Below, piece after piece: positions 53,490 through 64,000 of a stretch of 64,000 nt of DNA (within the stretch, counting starts at the first letter, position 1; each line of letters opens with the position of its first letter). The stretch spans positions 17,057,001 to 17,121,000 of the forward strand of contig JAEOAD010000048.1 in assembly GCA_036365145.1 (NCBI GenBank), read 5' to 3'. Origin of the DNA: Orientallactaga sibirica (Eukaryota > Chordata > Mammalia > Rodentia > Dipodidae). The notes below the pieces were generated by a model. It saw only the letters and a program-made list of their open reading frames with translations, had not been told where the DNA came from and ran no database searches. The translations under genes and the position numbers were made by a program.

Positions 53490-53662
53490 TTTTCTTTCTT
53501 TACTTCAGATGGAGGGAGAAAGAGAGGTAGTGAGAGGGAGGGAGATAGTATGAGCATGCCAGAGACTCCCACCACTGTGAACAAACTCCAGACACATGCA
53601 GCACTTTTTGCATCCGGCTTCAAGTGGGTGCTAAGGAACAGAACTTGGACTGGCCCCAGCAT
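53490..53662 (-). mobile_element. DIP type 1 SINE, truncated
   Basis: Plus view: CTTT-rich tail, GA tract, 'gagactcccaccactgtgaa', 'gcatccggcttcaagtgggt'. The tRNA-derived head is missing. Confidence 0.75.
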
Positions 53663-54200
53663 ACATTTTCTTCCTAAAGTCAGTGTAATGCACACCATGA
53701 GTTTAACTCAGGAAGGGCAGACTAAGAGAGCTTGATAAGGAGCCAGACTTTCAGACAAAAGAAGGTTCTTGCACAAGGTTTGAGTGTGCAGTGAGAGGGA
53801 ATCTATGATAATGACAAATTGGTGGGGTTTGGTGGAAAGACCAGAGACTACGTAGGTGTACATAGTGAGTGCTGAGAGTGAGCCTTCCCACATCCCCATA
53901 CACAGCCCATGCTTGTCACAGGTTTCTGTAGGTGCAGGCAGGGACAGGGCACGGAGACGTTTCGGGTACCCCTACGTGAGCTTGATGCTGCAGGACATGT
54001 CTGTGTCTCTGCTCCACATACTGTCTCATAAGGAGAGACCACTCAGATCCAAGACTTCCCTCCGACCTGCCCAACAGACAGAAACCACTGTGGAGCACAG
54101 CCAGTGATGGAGGCCAACCGCCAGTCAACCAAAAGCATCGCCCACCTGATGGCTTTGCAAGCTGCTCTGAGCATCTGAGCAGCATTCAAAGGCCAGCCCA
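53663..54200. other. Unique sequence, nothing recognised
   Basis: Open frames of 60-89 residues on both strands (53848-54234) overlap one another. No domain seen. Confidence 0.45.
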
Positions 54201-54202
54201 AG

Positions 54203-54310
54203 GCCAGGCGTGGCGACCACTTTAATCCCAGCACTCGGGAGGCAGAGGTAGGAGAATCTCCGTGAGTTCGAGGCCACCCTGAGAATACAAGAGAATTCCA
54301 GGCAAGCCCA
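54203..54310 (+). mobile_element. B1 SINE, 3' truncated
   Basis: 'ggccaggcgtggcgaccact' to 'aagagaattccaggcaagcc'. The last third and A tail are missing. Confidence 0.9.
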
Positions 54311-54758
54311 CACGTCCAGCAGGTCAGTTGGGATCCTTCACCTTTTGATAGCCACAGTAGCCACAGAGAAGGCCAGTCTGGTACAAATGAGCTCCCGAGA
54401 GACTGTGATGTGGGGGTTTACATGGACAGTGCACATGGTCCCCATTTTGAGCTGAGTGGCACACAGGTTATCAAGAGCTAGGGCAGGTGGCTAGTTGACA
54501 AGGAGAGCGAGTTTGTCCCACAATATTTAACAAAGCCATAAGCATGTTTTTGCCTGTATATGTTCTATTTGATGCATGTTCCCATATGCTCCAGCACAGG
54601 CTGGGGCTGAATCTTTCATGGAGCATGCTCGGAAAAGAACAAATCAGAAAGTCCTGCACAATGCAGCTGTTTCATCCTCTTGTGAAGGCGACCCTGCTAG
54701 GAGGTGGGACAAGCACTGGGGTCCTTCCAGAAAATCAATCCATAGAAAAAAATCTTCA
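54311..54758. other. Unique sequence, nothing recognised
   Basis: No repeat or gene recognised. Confidence 0.4.
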
Positions 54759-54760
54759 GG

Positions 54761-54990
54761 GGCCTGGAGAGAAGGCTCAGTAGATAGAGCCCCTTGCTTG
54801 TAAAACCTGACGTCCTGGGTTTGATCTCTCAGTGCCCATAAAAAACAGATGCACAAAGTAGCACATGTGTTCGGAGTTCATTTGCAGTGCCATGAGGCCC
54901 TGGCATGCCCATGCTCATTCTCTCTCTCTTTCTCTCTTTATGCTTTCAAATATATAAATATAAATAAATAAATAAATAAATAAATAAGAA
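54761..54990 (+). mobile_element. DIP type 1 SINE
   Basis: 'ggggcctggagagaaggctc', 'tgatctctcagtgcccataa', 'tgcagtgccatgaggccctg', long (AAAT)n tail at 54957-54988. 'aaaaatc.ttca' occurs on both sides. Confidence 0.9.
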
Positions 54991-55026
54991 AAAAATCCTT
55001 CAAGACATGAATCATAAAACCCAGTG

Positions 55027-55385
55027 TTACAGTCAGACTCACTTTGCTGGTAGAAATCACCCAACCAAGAGCAGCTTGTGGGGAAAAAAAAAAAGGTTTA
55101 TTTTGGCTTATAGGCTTGATGGGGGAGCTCCATGATGGCAGGGGGAAAAGGTGTCACGAGCAAAGGATGGACATCACCCCCTGGCCAACATCAGGTGGAC
55201 AATAGGAACAGTAGAGTGTGTCAAACACTGGCAAGGGGACACTGGCTATAATACCCATAAGCCCGCCCCCAATAATACACTGCCTGCAGGAGGTGTTAAT
55301 TCCCAAATCTCCATCAGCTGGGAACCTAGCATTCAGAACACCTAAGTTTATGGGGGACACCTGAATCAAACCACCACACCCAGCT
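55027..55385 (-). mobile_element. MaLR (ORR1-like) LTR, minus strand
   Basis: The reverse complement matches 11836-12192 almost throughout: 'ggtgtcccccataaacttag', 'tgatgttggccagggggtga', 'gctgctcttggttgggtgat', 'ctgactgtaacac'. An A-run (55084-55094) replaces the T-run of the other copy at the AATAAA region. Confidence 0.85.
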
Positions 55386-55559
55386 ACCATGCTATTCTTT
55401 TAGTAGTTTCAGTGATGTAGTTTAAATAGGTATGTTGTCATCCCTGATCCCATGGGTGAAGAGCTTCTCCTTGCAGCTGAGATAAGACCCGGCTTCTTAT
55501 TGTGCCACAAACCCCTGTCCTCCCTCCTTTAGGGTCCAGCCTTGCCTCTTGCCCTAGTT

Positions 55560-55900
55560 GCTCCTCCAATTCCACTCATGCTCAGGGGATTCCTCCAGTA
55601 CCTTGAACACACCGACCTGCCCCCTTTCAGGGCTCTGGCATGCTTTTCCGTCTCAGAACCCCTGCCAACCCTCTGCTCATGTTGCCCCCATTAATTCCCA
55701 CCCACCCCTTAGGTCTTGAATGTAACGTCCCCTGAGAAAGCTCTCTTTCCAGTCCAGCCTATTTTTACTAATGACATCCTCAAGTTTGTGCGTGATATTT
55801 AACGCTTTTGGCTAAATGCCTTCTGTTTAATGTATGCCTCCCATATGCCTCACAAAAGCAGCATTCAGTTGTGTATGTCTGGCTTCAAGCTCTCCCTACC
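55560..55900 (+). mobile_element. L2 LINE 3' fragment
   Basis: 'tcagggctctggcatgcttt', 'acccaccccttaggtcttga' with 'atgtaacgtcccctgag', and 'aaagctctctttccagtcca' follow the L2 3' region. Old, no coding frame. Confidence 0.65.
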
Positions 55901-56885
55901 CATGTGTCCCATCTAACTTGGTCTCTGTGAAAATATGGGCATGAAAGAGATGGAGAAGCCCAGCAGGGTTCAAACTGAACTGAGGCAGGAGTAAGTCACC
56001 CATCATGACTTCCCTGGCCCCTGTTGACACTTCCTGAGCCAGAAAGGAAGGCTCACTGCAACAGGGACAGAGAAGAGCAGCAGGGTCCCAGGCAGGCCTT
56101 TGGTATAGCTGGGATATTGCTCAGCCTGCCCCTCTGCCTGTCCACAGCCCCTGCTTGCAACAGAGCGAAGCAGCCACCTTATGGGGCTGGAATTCCACCC
56201 CACTCACTAGAGTGAGCACAGGCATGCCTGGCCCAGGAGTGCATCGGCAAAGCACTAGCGAGGAAGGACCCAGGAGCGGCTGTAGAGGGTTAGACAGACA
56301 GGTGGGTAGTCACTTCTTCCTCACTGCCAGGCAGGATATCAGTGCTCCTCTGGTCACTCCCCAAACCCTTCTTCTCCCTTCCCTCCGAACCTCATCTTGG
56401 CTTACTGCCCTAATCTCTGCACTTCATTAATTCCTTATGACCTTGTTGCTCAATTCTAATCTGGGACTGTGTGAGGACAACTAACTAAAGTCAGAAGGTT
56501 CTTAAACGTGAGGATTGACCTGCAACTCAGTCCCTTCTCTTAGCAGCATCACCTTCAGGTTCCTGGCCGAGAAGAGATGAATTTGAAAACACATCCAGCC
56601 AATCAGCTTGTTAGATGTGTTTGCAAAGTCTCGTAATGCCTAATTGTACATCCTGGTTACCACCTCAGAAAAACATGCCTGACAGAGGACACATGGGGAT
56701 TGCAGCTTATGTGAAGAATTTGTTGCCACAGGAGAAAAAAAAAATATATATATATATATGTATATATATGCTGTCAGAATGAGTAAGGATATGTCAGCCC
56801 CTGACATTAGCCAGCCCAGGCATCCTGGGAAAGTAACTCACAGGAAAGGTGGAAAAGATGGTAGCCCCATGAACATAATCAGTCA
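55901..56885. other. Unique sequence with a (TA)n tract
   Basis: An A-run leading into (TA)n at about 56734-56770. No gene. The 63-91 residue open frames at 56003-56430 show no family. Confidence 0.45.
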
Positions 56886-57092
56886 GGGGCTGGAGAGATG
56901 GCTCAGCAGTTAAGACGCTTGCCTGCAAAGCCTAAGCACCCATATTTGGCTCTCCATATCCCACGTAAGCCAGACACACAAGGTGAGACATGCCCACTAG
57001 TGGTACAAGTGTCTGAAGTTTGATTTGCAGTGGCTGAGGCCCTGGCCCACCAATTTCTCTCTCTCTCTCTCTGTCTCTCTCTCTCTAAAAAT
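56886..57092 (+). mobile_element. DIP type 1 SINE, inner-insertion form
   Basis: 'ggggctggagagatggctca', 'gacatgcccactagtggtac', 'gtggctgaggccctggccca', CT tract. 'aatcagtcagg' occurs before the head (56877) and after the tail (57096), a target-site duplication. Confidence 0.95.
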
Positions 57093-57680
57093 AAAATCAG
57101 TCAGGACAGTTGCTCACTAGAGAGCATGCTGATTTGCGAGCTTTGGCATCCAGACTGCTGTGGAGACAGGGAAACCTGGATCCTGAGCGACGTGTCTTGC
57201 TCAAACTCGATGCATCTGGCCTGCTGCAGAGCCACACTGGGAATGTGGGACCTCTAACACCTTGGATGGTGGTGCCCCAAATAAGCTACCATTTCTTAAA
57301 CCATCTTCCTGTCTGGTCCAGAACACGTATATGCTCATTTCTCCCCTGGAAACTCAACCTCTATCATCTTTGCAAAGAGAATGAGGAGAAAGATAAGCTA
57401 TCAATTTACTCTGAATTTATGAGGGACAAGCACTAGGTGGCAAGGAATGTGGGGCCTGGGAAGGTCTATTCAAACAGGGATGGCTGGCTTTTACTGAGTC
57501 AGCTGTGTCTATGAGTGGCTCTTATGTTCTTGTATGTATTAATTAGTGCATTCACAAAGGAAAGAAGTGTTCCAGGCTTAGAAATGTCAAGGGGTGTCTA
57601 TAAACTCACACAGCTGGCAAGGACAGAGCCATAAATATAGATCAAGTCCTGTATATATATATGCACACACACACACATAC
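57093..57680. other. Unique sequence, nothing recognised
   Basis: A short (TA)/(CA) stretch at 57649-57680 precedes the next SINE. No gene recognised. Confidence 0.4.
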
Positions 57681-57681
57681 A

Positions 57682-57872
57682 TGGCTTAGGAGATGGCTCA
57701 GTACTTAAAGGCACCAACCAGACTGCCAGCCAGGGTTTGATTCCCCAGTACCCATATAAAGCCAGATGCACAAAGTGGTGCATGCATTTGGAGTCCATTT
57801 GCAGTAGCAAAAGGCCCTGTCATATCCAATCAAACACTCTCTGCTTGAAAATAAATTAATAAAAACATTTAA
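57682..57872 (+). mobile_element. DIP type 1 SINE, diverged
   Basis: 'gcttaggagatggctcagta', 'tttgattccccagtacccat', 'ggtgcatgcatttggagtcc', short tail 'aaataaattaataaaa'. The CT tract is nearly lost. Confidence 0.88.
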
Positions 57873-58257
57873 AAGATGTGAATTAGTTTGAATTACTTGA
57901 ACTAAACTGAGTGACTTGATCCTATTCTTATAATGACTCATGGGAATTCCCAGCCTTCACATGTCCTTCAACCGATGCAGACAAAGGGATAAAAGAGAAG
58001 CTGGTGGCCAGTAAACACAGTGAATTAAAGTTCTCTGTGATGTTAAACTGACACACACGTGATGCTTTGGCTTGTCTGGCCAGAAGTCTTCTTATCACTA
58101 AAATGGGAATGATGCCATCTACCTCCGAGAGTTGTGGAACATCTTTGAGTTCGTTCATGCACATTGCTGGACATAATGCCAATCCCCTTGGATTCAGTAA
58201 CACTTTGTTGAATGTGGTCCTCGATGAGCATGAATGTTAGCGACCATCTGCATCCCT
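57873..58257. other. Unique sequence, nothing recognised
   Basis: No repeat or gene recognised. Confidence 0.4.
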
Positions 58258-58258
58258 C

Positions 58259-58340
58259 GGCGTGATACAGCATGATGGTGTGATAGTTGTATGTGGTCCA
58301 TCGCTGACCCAAGTGCTGTTATTCAACATGCTACTACTGC
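58259..58340. repeat. Short dispersed element, also at 61147-61220
   Basis: 'gtgatacagcatgatggtgt', 'gatagttgtatgtggtccat' and 'ttattcaacatgc' match the second site with scattered changes. From memory this recalls the end of an old mammalian transposon-like repeat, name uncertain. Confidence 0.6.
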
Positions 58341-58612
58341 TGATGTGATATCAGCAGTGACCATAATAGTAATATGGCTCTGCCAAGCCTGCAGCTAATT
58401 GTCTGGATAGAAGTTCTGACTAAGACTTACCTGGCTCACAGGGGATATTTTAGCAATGTTTGGAGACATTTTAGGAAGTCCCACTGTGGAGGTGTTCTCC
58501 TGAGTAGAGACCCATTACATATACACCACCACATGGGCTAATCCGCCTGATAACACTGTATAATTTGACAAACCCTGCATGGAAACGCCGCACACTGGAA
58601 ATGACAAACCAC
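58341..58612. other. Unique sequence, nothing recognised
   Basis: Nothing recognised. Confidence 0.4.
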
Positions 58613-58621
58613 GCTGGTGAT

Positions 58622-58887
58622 CTCTCTTTTTTTTTACTTAGAGAGAGAGAGAGAGAGACAGAACCCGAGATAGAGAGGAAGAGGCAGAGAAAGAGAAATG
58701 GCGTGCCAGTGGCCTCTCAGCCACTGTGAATGAACTCCAGACACGTGCGCCCCCTTGTGGGCAAGTGCAGCATTGTGTGTTTGCCTCACTTGCCTCTGGC
58801 TAAATGTGGGACCTGGAGAATCTAACGGGCGGTCTTCAGCTTGGCAGGCAGGTGCCTTAACCGCTAAGCCATCTCTCCTGCCCGTGT
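58622..58887 (-). mobile_element. DIP type 2 SINE, minus strand
   Basis: Flanked by 'gctggtgat' (58613-58621 and 58888-58896). Plus view: T-run, GA tract, 'cccccttgtgggcaagtgca', 'aaccgctaagccatctctcc'. It lacks the doubled 'ggagattggaacc' found in other type 2 copies. Confidence 0.95.
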
Positions 58888-58896
58888 GCTGGTGAT

Positions 58897-61145
58897 TTCT
58901 TAATGAACCCCTTTCAGCTACCATCTTGGGCTGATCAGGATTCTACACCTTGAAGGAAGAGGAGAGATGGCAAAGGTCAAAACGGTGATGAAGAAGCCAC
59001 TGCGTGGGACAGCCCCTGAGGGTTAGGAACTAATATTTTGACCTCCCTAGCACCCCACAGGGCAGCTTGATGAAGTTGAACCTCCAGCCTCTCAAGTCCT
59101 CAGTGGAAACTGTCCCTGGTTGAGAAGATGTGCAAGAGGGTGTGTGGTTGGTCCCAGTCTTGCTTGTCAGCCTCTGTGCTGTGACTGGATGAACACGATG
59201 AGCAGGAGGGGGGTGGAGGGAGAGAGGAGGACAGCTACCAATAAATGAAAGAATAATGGAACATTGATCAGCTCTTTACCACAGCGGGGGAGATGCCTTG
59301 CTGAGCCCCAGTGCTGTCAGGCAGGGCCGCTCAAATGCCTGGATGGATGGCCTCATTTAGCGCCCATCAGCAACTCTGCACGCCAAGGGAATTGTGCCAG
59401 GTCCATCGCTCTGGGTTGGATATTGAGAGTTGGTGCCCTCTTCCCTCCACTAGAGCTAACTGCCAACTTTGGACTCAAGCAGTTTACTTTTAATCAGACA
59501 TGGAGGGAAGCTATGAAGAAGACAAGAGCCCCTAGAAAATTCCTGCAGCTGGCCTCACCCATGTTGAGCAGTCTTCCAGTGCCATCGAGGCTCTTGCTAC
59601 AAGTATAGGGGACACACTCCATCCTCCTCAAGTTTCAAGTGCCTCTAGCAAATAGGGGTTCAGACTGGTGATGAAGCCTTCTCTCTTTTGGAATTACCTT
59701 GAATGGCGTGTGAGTTTTCTTTAAAAGAAGAAAAACATTTCTGTCTAAACACGAGGGGTTAGGGACTCTTCTGTGTCATGATGCTATGGAAATCATGTGT
59801 TGCAGCTCCCCGACTCCCCAGCTCCCAATTCCTCAGCTGCCAAGTGCAGACAAGATAATGTACCTGCGGGGAGGGGCTCTTAGGAACACAAATGAAGATG
59901 AATGCTAAAAGCGTGATGAAAATTAGGCCATGACAGAAAGCTGGCTGCTGAGCCCACCCAAGGGAGAATAGTATGTGAATAATGTCTGTTTCTTAATCAT
60001 TGCCTGGTCTTGGAGCCTTACATGATGCCCCACCCTTAACACCTGAAGGGAGGAAAATAACATGAGTGTGTGAGTTCCATGCCTGGGTACCTCTGAGGAA
60101 GACGAGCCTTGTTGAGCAGGTGATGGGAATGGAGATTTAGACGCAGAACTGAACCGCTGGGCCAGAGAAAGAAAAAAAAAAAAGGTTAGGAGAGGAGAAT
60201 GTGAGGTTGGGATGAGGGGGGACATAGCAGAACACAACAAATGACAGGTGATTGACAGTTGCAGATCCTGAAGCTGTCTGACACGTGGTAAGGCACTGGA
60301 ACCCTTTCCTGGGTCGCCGTGTACAAACTTCAATGACCACGCATGCTGCAGCTTGGTGAAGGAGGTCTGAGTTTGGGGGCTTCAAGGTTGATACAAGGTC
60401 ATCTGAGCATGCTCAGGCTGCCCTGAGAAAAATATCTCTTCCTTCTGCTGGTGTAATGTCCTAGACTCCTTCATTCAAGTCCATAGACTGATTTGACTGC
60501 CAGATACAGGTGGGTATGCTACTCAGCCCAAATCTTCACACCGTTCCTTTTATTCATTCCCTTCCAAATCTATCAACATATTTATTGTACCACTTTGAAA
60601 AGAGGCAGAGTTGAAGGGAAAGAGAGACAGAGAATTCCAGTCACCACACTGAATCTACATCAGCCTTTCCTTGTAACCAGGGCCTATTTAGTATGCAGCA
60701 GAAACTTTGAGTTTAGTGTTGGACATAATTTAATAGTGTGCATTAATAATAACTGTAATTTTCCCTGTAGTCAGGATACCAAGAAAATGAGGAAAGCTTC
60801 TATATCATGCAGATTAGTCACTAGGGCAGACATTCAAACTACAATGAAGAACAAAGACCTGGGAGGACCATCGCATGGGTGCTCAACACGCTCCATAGTA
60901 CGTAAAGCACTTGGGGTTTGCTATGTCTGTTCATGCTGAACACATGGTTATATTGGCCTCATTGTATGGATACAGCAACTGAGACCAAAGAGGGTAGAAA
61001 ATGGTTTTGTTCCTTGGGGAGACTGTTCAGGTTTTTAAGCTCAATTTTTAAAATGTATTATAGTTAATAGTCTCTTGATGATGTATGATGATGTGTGGAC
61101 ATCACAATATACTTTTCGTGGAAACTAAGACGATTACAATACCAG
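58897..61145. other. Longest unique stretch (~2.2 kb)
   Basis: No TE, gene or RNA recognised. Open frames of 114 (59264-59608, plus), 136 (59923-60333, minus) and 148 residues (60493-60939, plus) lack domains and conserved motifs. This is where an unrecognised exon or conserved element would most plausibly hide. Confidence 0.5.
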
Positions 61146-61146
61146 T

Positions 61147-61220
61147 AGGTGATACAGTGTGATGGGATGGTAGTCGTATGTGGTCCATCATGGATCCAAA
61201 ATGTGGCTATTCAACACGCA
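61147..61220. repeat. Short dispersed element, partner of 58259-58340
   Basis: 'gtgatacagtgtgatgggat', 'ggtagtcgtatgtggtccat', 'ctattcaacacgc'. Same order and orientation as the first copy. Confidence 0.6.
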
Positions 61221-61221
61221 A

Positions 61222-61276
61222 ATTGTCTCTCTGGTTCTCAAATAAATAAATAAATAAAAATAAAATATTTTAGAAA
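61222..61276 (+). mobile_element. Orphan DIP SINE tail
   Basis: 'ttgtctctctggttctcaaa' followed by (TAAA)n is the 3' end of a DIP type 1 SINE without its body, probably a strongly 5'-truncated insertion. Confidence 0.5.
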
Positions 61277-61524
61277 AAAAACAGGGTAGCAGCAAGAAGG
61301 TAGCCACATCCCCTGGTAAATAGTAAGCCAGTCAAAAGGCCTTAGGACATCCACATAACCCATACTAAGCCAGCTCTTGGCAGTGGAGGAGCTTGAAGTC
61401 ACAAGGAATGGCACAGCCACAGCTGGAAGGAACCTGGTGACCTGGTGGAGGAGGCTTCATCCAACCATGAGGCAGGGAGGCAAACGTTCTGGATGGAACC
61501 CCTGGATATTTTCTTTTGGTTTTG
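61277..61524. other. Unique sequence, nothing recognised
   Basis: Nothing recognised. Confidence 0.4.
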
Positions 61525-61670
61525 TATTTTTTTTTTTTTTGAAGCATGGTCTTACTTCAGTTCAGGCTGATGTGGGACTCATGCTCTCGCTCCATACTGG
61601 CCTTGAACTCATGGAGCGCCTCCTACCTCAGCCTCCCAAGTGCTAGGATGAAAGGTGCATGCCTGGCTAC
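61525..61670 (-). mobile_element. B1 SINE, diverged
   Basis: T-run, 'gaagcatggtcttacttcag', 'ctcagcctcccaagtgctag', 'aaggtgcatgcctggctac' (plus view). Confidence 0.85.
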
Positions 61671-61692
61671 TGCAAAGTCTGCATGAGAAAAT

Positions 61693-61911
61693 TTATTTTT
61701 TTATTTTAAAATGTTAATTTATTTACATGAGAGGGAGAAAAGAGAGAGAGAGAGAATGGGCATGCCAAGGTCTCCTGCCTCTGCAAATGAACTCCAAATC
61801 CATGCACCACCACTTTGTGCAGCTGGCTTTATGGGGGTATTTGGAAATTAAACCTGGACCATCAGGCGTTGGAAGCAAGTACCTTGAATCACAGAGCCAT
61901 CTTTGGGTCCC
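61693..61911 (-). mobile_element. DIP type 1 SINE, minus strand, diverged
   Basis: Plus view 'tttatttacatgagagggag', GA tract, 'cctctgcaaatgaactccaa', 'tggctttatgggggtatttg', 'cagagccatctttgggtccc'. Confidence 0.85.
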
Positions 61912-62107
61912 AGGATTATTGTTTTGTAAAGCAGCAAGCCACGATAACTAAAATTAAGTGGTCTCCGGTGTTGCCATGGAATGTGTGACTGACTGGTGCA
62001 TTATCTTGGATTTCTATCAAAGCTGAAACAGTAGAAAAACTATTTTGGGTTTAAGTTGTTGATTTATATTCTGGTTTTGTTTTGTTTTTACTTTGTCTTT
62101 TGGATTT

Positions 62108-62222
62108 GCTTTCTAAGACAGACACTTCCTCTTAGTGCAGACCAACCTCAAATTTGAGATCTCGCTGTCGCAGCCTCCTGTGACACAGTAGAATCACAGG
62201 TGAGCACTGCCCTACCCAGCAG
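62108..62222 (-). mobile_element. Old B1-like SINE
   Basis: 'ctaagacagacacttcctct', 'gcagcctcctgtgacacagt' and 'aatcacaggtgagcactgcc' are a very decayed reversed B1. Confidence 0.5.
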
Positions 62223-62331
62223 TCAGTGACACCATTTGGAAGAATAAAATTAAATTTTGCCATATCTTTCATGCATGAGTTGGTCCCACATTAATCAGTT
62301 GTGAGTTTAAATAGTGATTTATTTTTATTTA

Positions 62332-62600
62332 TTTTTAATTTTTTTACTTCATTTATTTTTGGAGAGAGAGACAGAGAGAGACAGAAACAGAGGGAGAGGG
62401 AGACAGATAGAGATGGGCACGCCAGCAGTCTCTCAGCTGCTGTGAACGAAATCCAGATGTGTGCACCCGCTTGTGGTCAAGTGTGGCATTGCGCCCTTGC
62501 ATCACTTTTGCATCTGGCTAAACTTGGGACCTGGAGATTGGAACTGGGTTCTTCGGCTTAGCAGGCAGGCGCCTGAACCGCTAAGCCATCTCTCCAGCCC
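62332..62600 (-). mobile_element. DIP type 2 SINE, minus strand
   Basis: Plus view: T-rich tail, GA tract, 'gatgggcacgccagcagtct', 'gcttgtggtcaagtgtggca', 'gaaccgctaagccatctctc'. 'tttatttttatt' occurs on both sides but is low complexity. Confidence 0.95.
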
Positions 62601-63744
62601 AGTGTGGTTTATTTTTATTTCCAGTAAAAATATAAATTACCTATCACAACGTGTGTCCTTTATATGTTATTTTATCCCAGCAAATGAAAACCATACTAAA
62701 AATACATTCACCCACGTTTGTTGTCTAAACTACATGTGTGTGCATCTGTTTTCACGTGTTCATGTTTGGGCATGTTGGAGTGTGTGAACTTGGACTCTCA
62801 CACGTAAGATGACAAGGATACTGTCCACCTCCCAAGAGTTCGGCTCAAAATTAAACCAGTGCGTGTATGTTTGTTATCTTAGTCTTTGAAAGGAATGGGA
62901 GCAGGAAAGTGAAACTTCGGCTAGTGGCACAAATACATCAGCCCTATAAAGTGCTTGTGGGAATTTCCATGGCAAATCAACTTTCAGATGTAGTTGACTT
63001 ATAAAAGGAAAAGTGTAAGACTCTGTGAAATGTCTGGAGCAGACTGTGCCTAAAAGGCACAGGGTACTTAGATATTTTATAGTAGTTTACTGTCTCTGGC
63101 AATAGGAAATATCTGCCCAGCTCCTCCATAGCCAGAAGTATGATAAAGAATGTTACATGCAGTAAAAAGATGTTCCTAAAGTGTCTCATTTTCCTGTGTC
63201 CTCTCAGAGTATCGCCCTTTGCCTAACGGTGCTGGCCTAGATGGCTGAGACGTAACCCATTCTTCACTGTTTTATACTCAAACTCTGTTGAATATTTTCT
63301 TTGGTTTGGACTTTAAAACTCGTATGGCTATTGTTCAATGTGAATTTACAATCTGTGTGAAGTCTGTGCTGTGCAGGGAAGTAGAGAACAGGTGAACATG
63401 TAGGGACCAAACACACGCGAGTGTAATCGGGTTCTGTTGGACACGAAGGACACAGGTAGACAGATACTCCTTCCCAACAACACCACGGCAGAGGTGGACA
63501 AGCGGGTAATTAGTGAATAGGGAGCCTGTGTCCGTGGTGTGGGTGTGTACAAAGTGTCCTGACCCCTGGCAGAAGGCTGTGTAAACGTGGAACTAGCCAA
63601 GCACCCCTAAATAGTGAAATCCTGCATGTTTCCTCATCCTAGAGTGTTACAATATTTCTATTACAAAAATATCTCAGAGAACAACTTGAAAGAGGAAGGA
63701 TTTGCTTCAGCTCGGGCTTTCAGAGGTTTCAGCCCATAGTTCTT
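62601..63744. other. Unique sequence, nothing recognised
   Basis: About 1.1 kb. No repeat or gene recognised. The open frames of 70-84 residues on the minus strand have no domain. Confidence 0.45.
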
Positions 63745-64000
63745 TTTTAAAAAAATTTTTAAATTATTTTATTTATTTTTGGAGAGAGAGACACAGAGAG
63801 ACAGACAGAGAGAGAGGGAGAGGGAGACAGATAGAGATGGGCGCGCCAGCAGTCTCTCAGCTGCTGTGAACGAAATCCAGATGCGTCCGCCCCCTTGTGG
63901 GCAAGTGCGGCATTGCACCCTTGAGTCACTTTGCATCTGGCTAAAGTGGGACCTGGAGATTGGAACCGGTGTTCTTTGGCTTAGGAGGCAGGCGCCTTAA
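63745..64000 (-). mobile_element. DIP type 2 SINE, cut by the window end
   Basis: Plus view: A/T-rich tail, GA tract, 'gatgggcgcgccagcagtct', 'cccccttgtgggcaagtgcg', 'ggcaggcgccttaa' at the last base. The tRNA-derived head lies beyond the window. Confidence 0.95.

Noticed and set aside
60493..60939. 148-residue plus frame in the repeat-free island
   Set aside because: No recognisable domain, no Kozak-like or splice context, and ordinary length for chance in this much sequence. Kept only as part of the island to be checked.

Overview
The window is mammalian, non-coding and repeat-rich. No open reading frame in it has the features of a real protein-coding gene, and I see no tRNA, rRNA or CRISPR array. 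The repeats point to a rodent. There are B1-type SINEs (7SL-derived), ID-type tRNA SINEs, B4-like ID/B1 composites, ORR1-like MaLR LTRs, and above all many copies of a B2-superfamily tRNA-derived SINE that opens with 'ggctggagagatggctta'. Its body and the B1 body with 'gaggccaccctgagactaca' are not the mouse or rat forms. They fit what I know of the jerboa (Dipodidae) DIP family. Jerboa is therefore my best guess, unconfirmed. In the entries, 'DIP type 1' means copies with 'gcatctggagttcgtttgc' and an (AAAT)n tail. 'DIP type 2' means copies with a 'cccccttgtgggcaagtg' block, 'gctgctggcgcgcc' and a plain A tail.

Layout. 1-5 kb: SINEs around a split L1 3' end. 4.9-8.2 kb: a degraded local duplication, a MaLR LTR broken by three later insertions, and two opposite-facing LTRs of one ERV family. 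8-11.6 kb: mostly unique sequence with old SINEs. 11.6-12.3 kb: a nearly perfect inverted repeat with 165-bp arms around a MaLR LTR. 13.4-14.2 kb: a minisatellite of about twenty 36-bp units. 14-19 kb: SINEs and LTR fragments. 19.1-23.2 kb: two L1 3' ends, one holding a tandemly duplicated SINE and the other an ERV LTR. 24-31 kb: SINE clusters and three more L1 3' ends. 31-38 kb: unique DNA, MaLR LTRs, and GT-rich and poly(A) tracts. 39.1-39.6 kb: a 5'-inverted L1. 40-46 kb: LTRs and SINEs. 47-47.6 and 55.6-55.9 kb: old L2 LINE pieces, the first split by a recent SINE. 48.7-48.9 kb: a second, irregular minisatellite. 49.2-51.9 kb: two more L1 3' ends. 52-64 kb: sparse SINEs with long unique stretches, the longest at 58.9-61.1 kb.

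Nothing here works together as a gene system. The window reads as intergenic or deep-intronic DNA built by layered retrotransposition. Several insertion orders can be read from target-site duplications. The items most worth a second look are the 11.6-12.3 kb inverted repeat, the 36-bp minisatellite with its higher-order pattern, the degraded duplication at 4.9-5.7 kb, the tandem SINE at 19.4-20.0 kb, and the twin-primed L1 at 39.1-39.6 kb.

Limits: repeats were identified by eye, from memory of family sequences and by comparing copies within the window. Ends are usually good to about 10-20 bases, and subfamily names are provisional.
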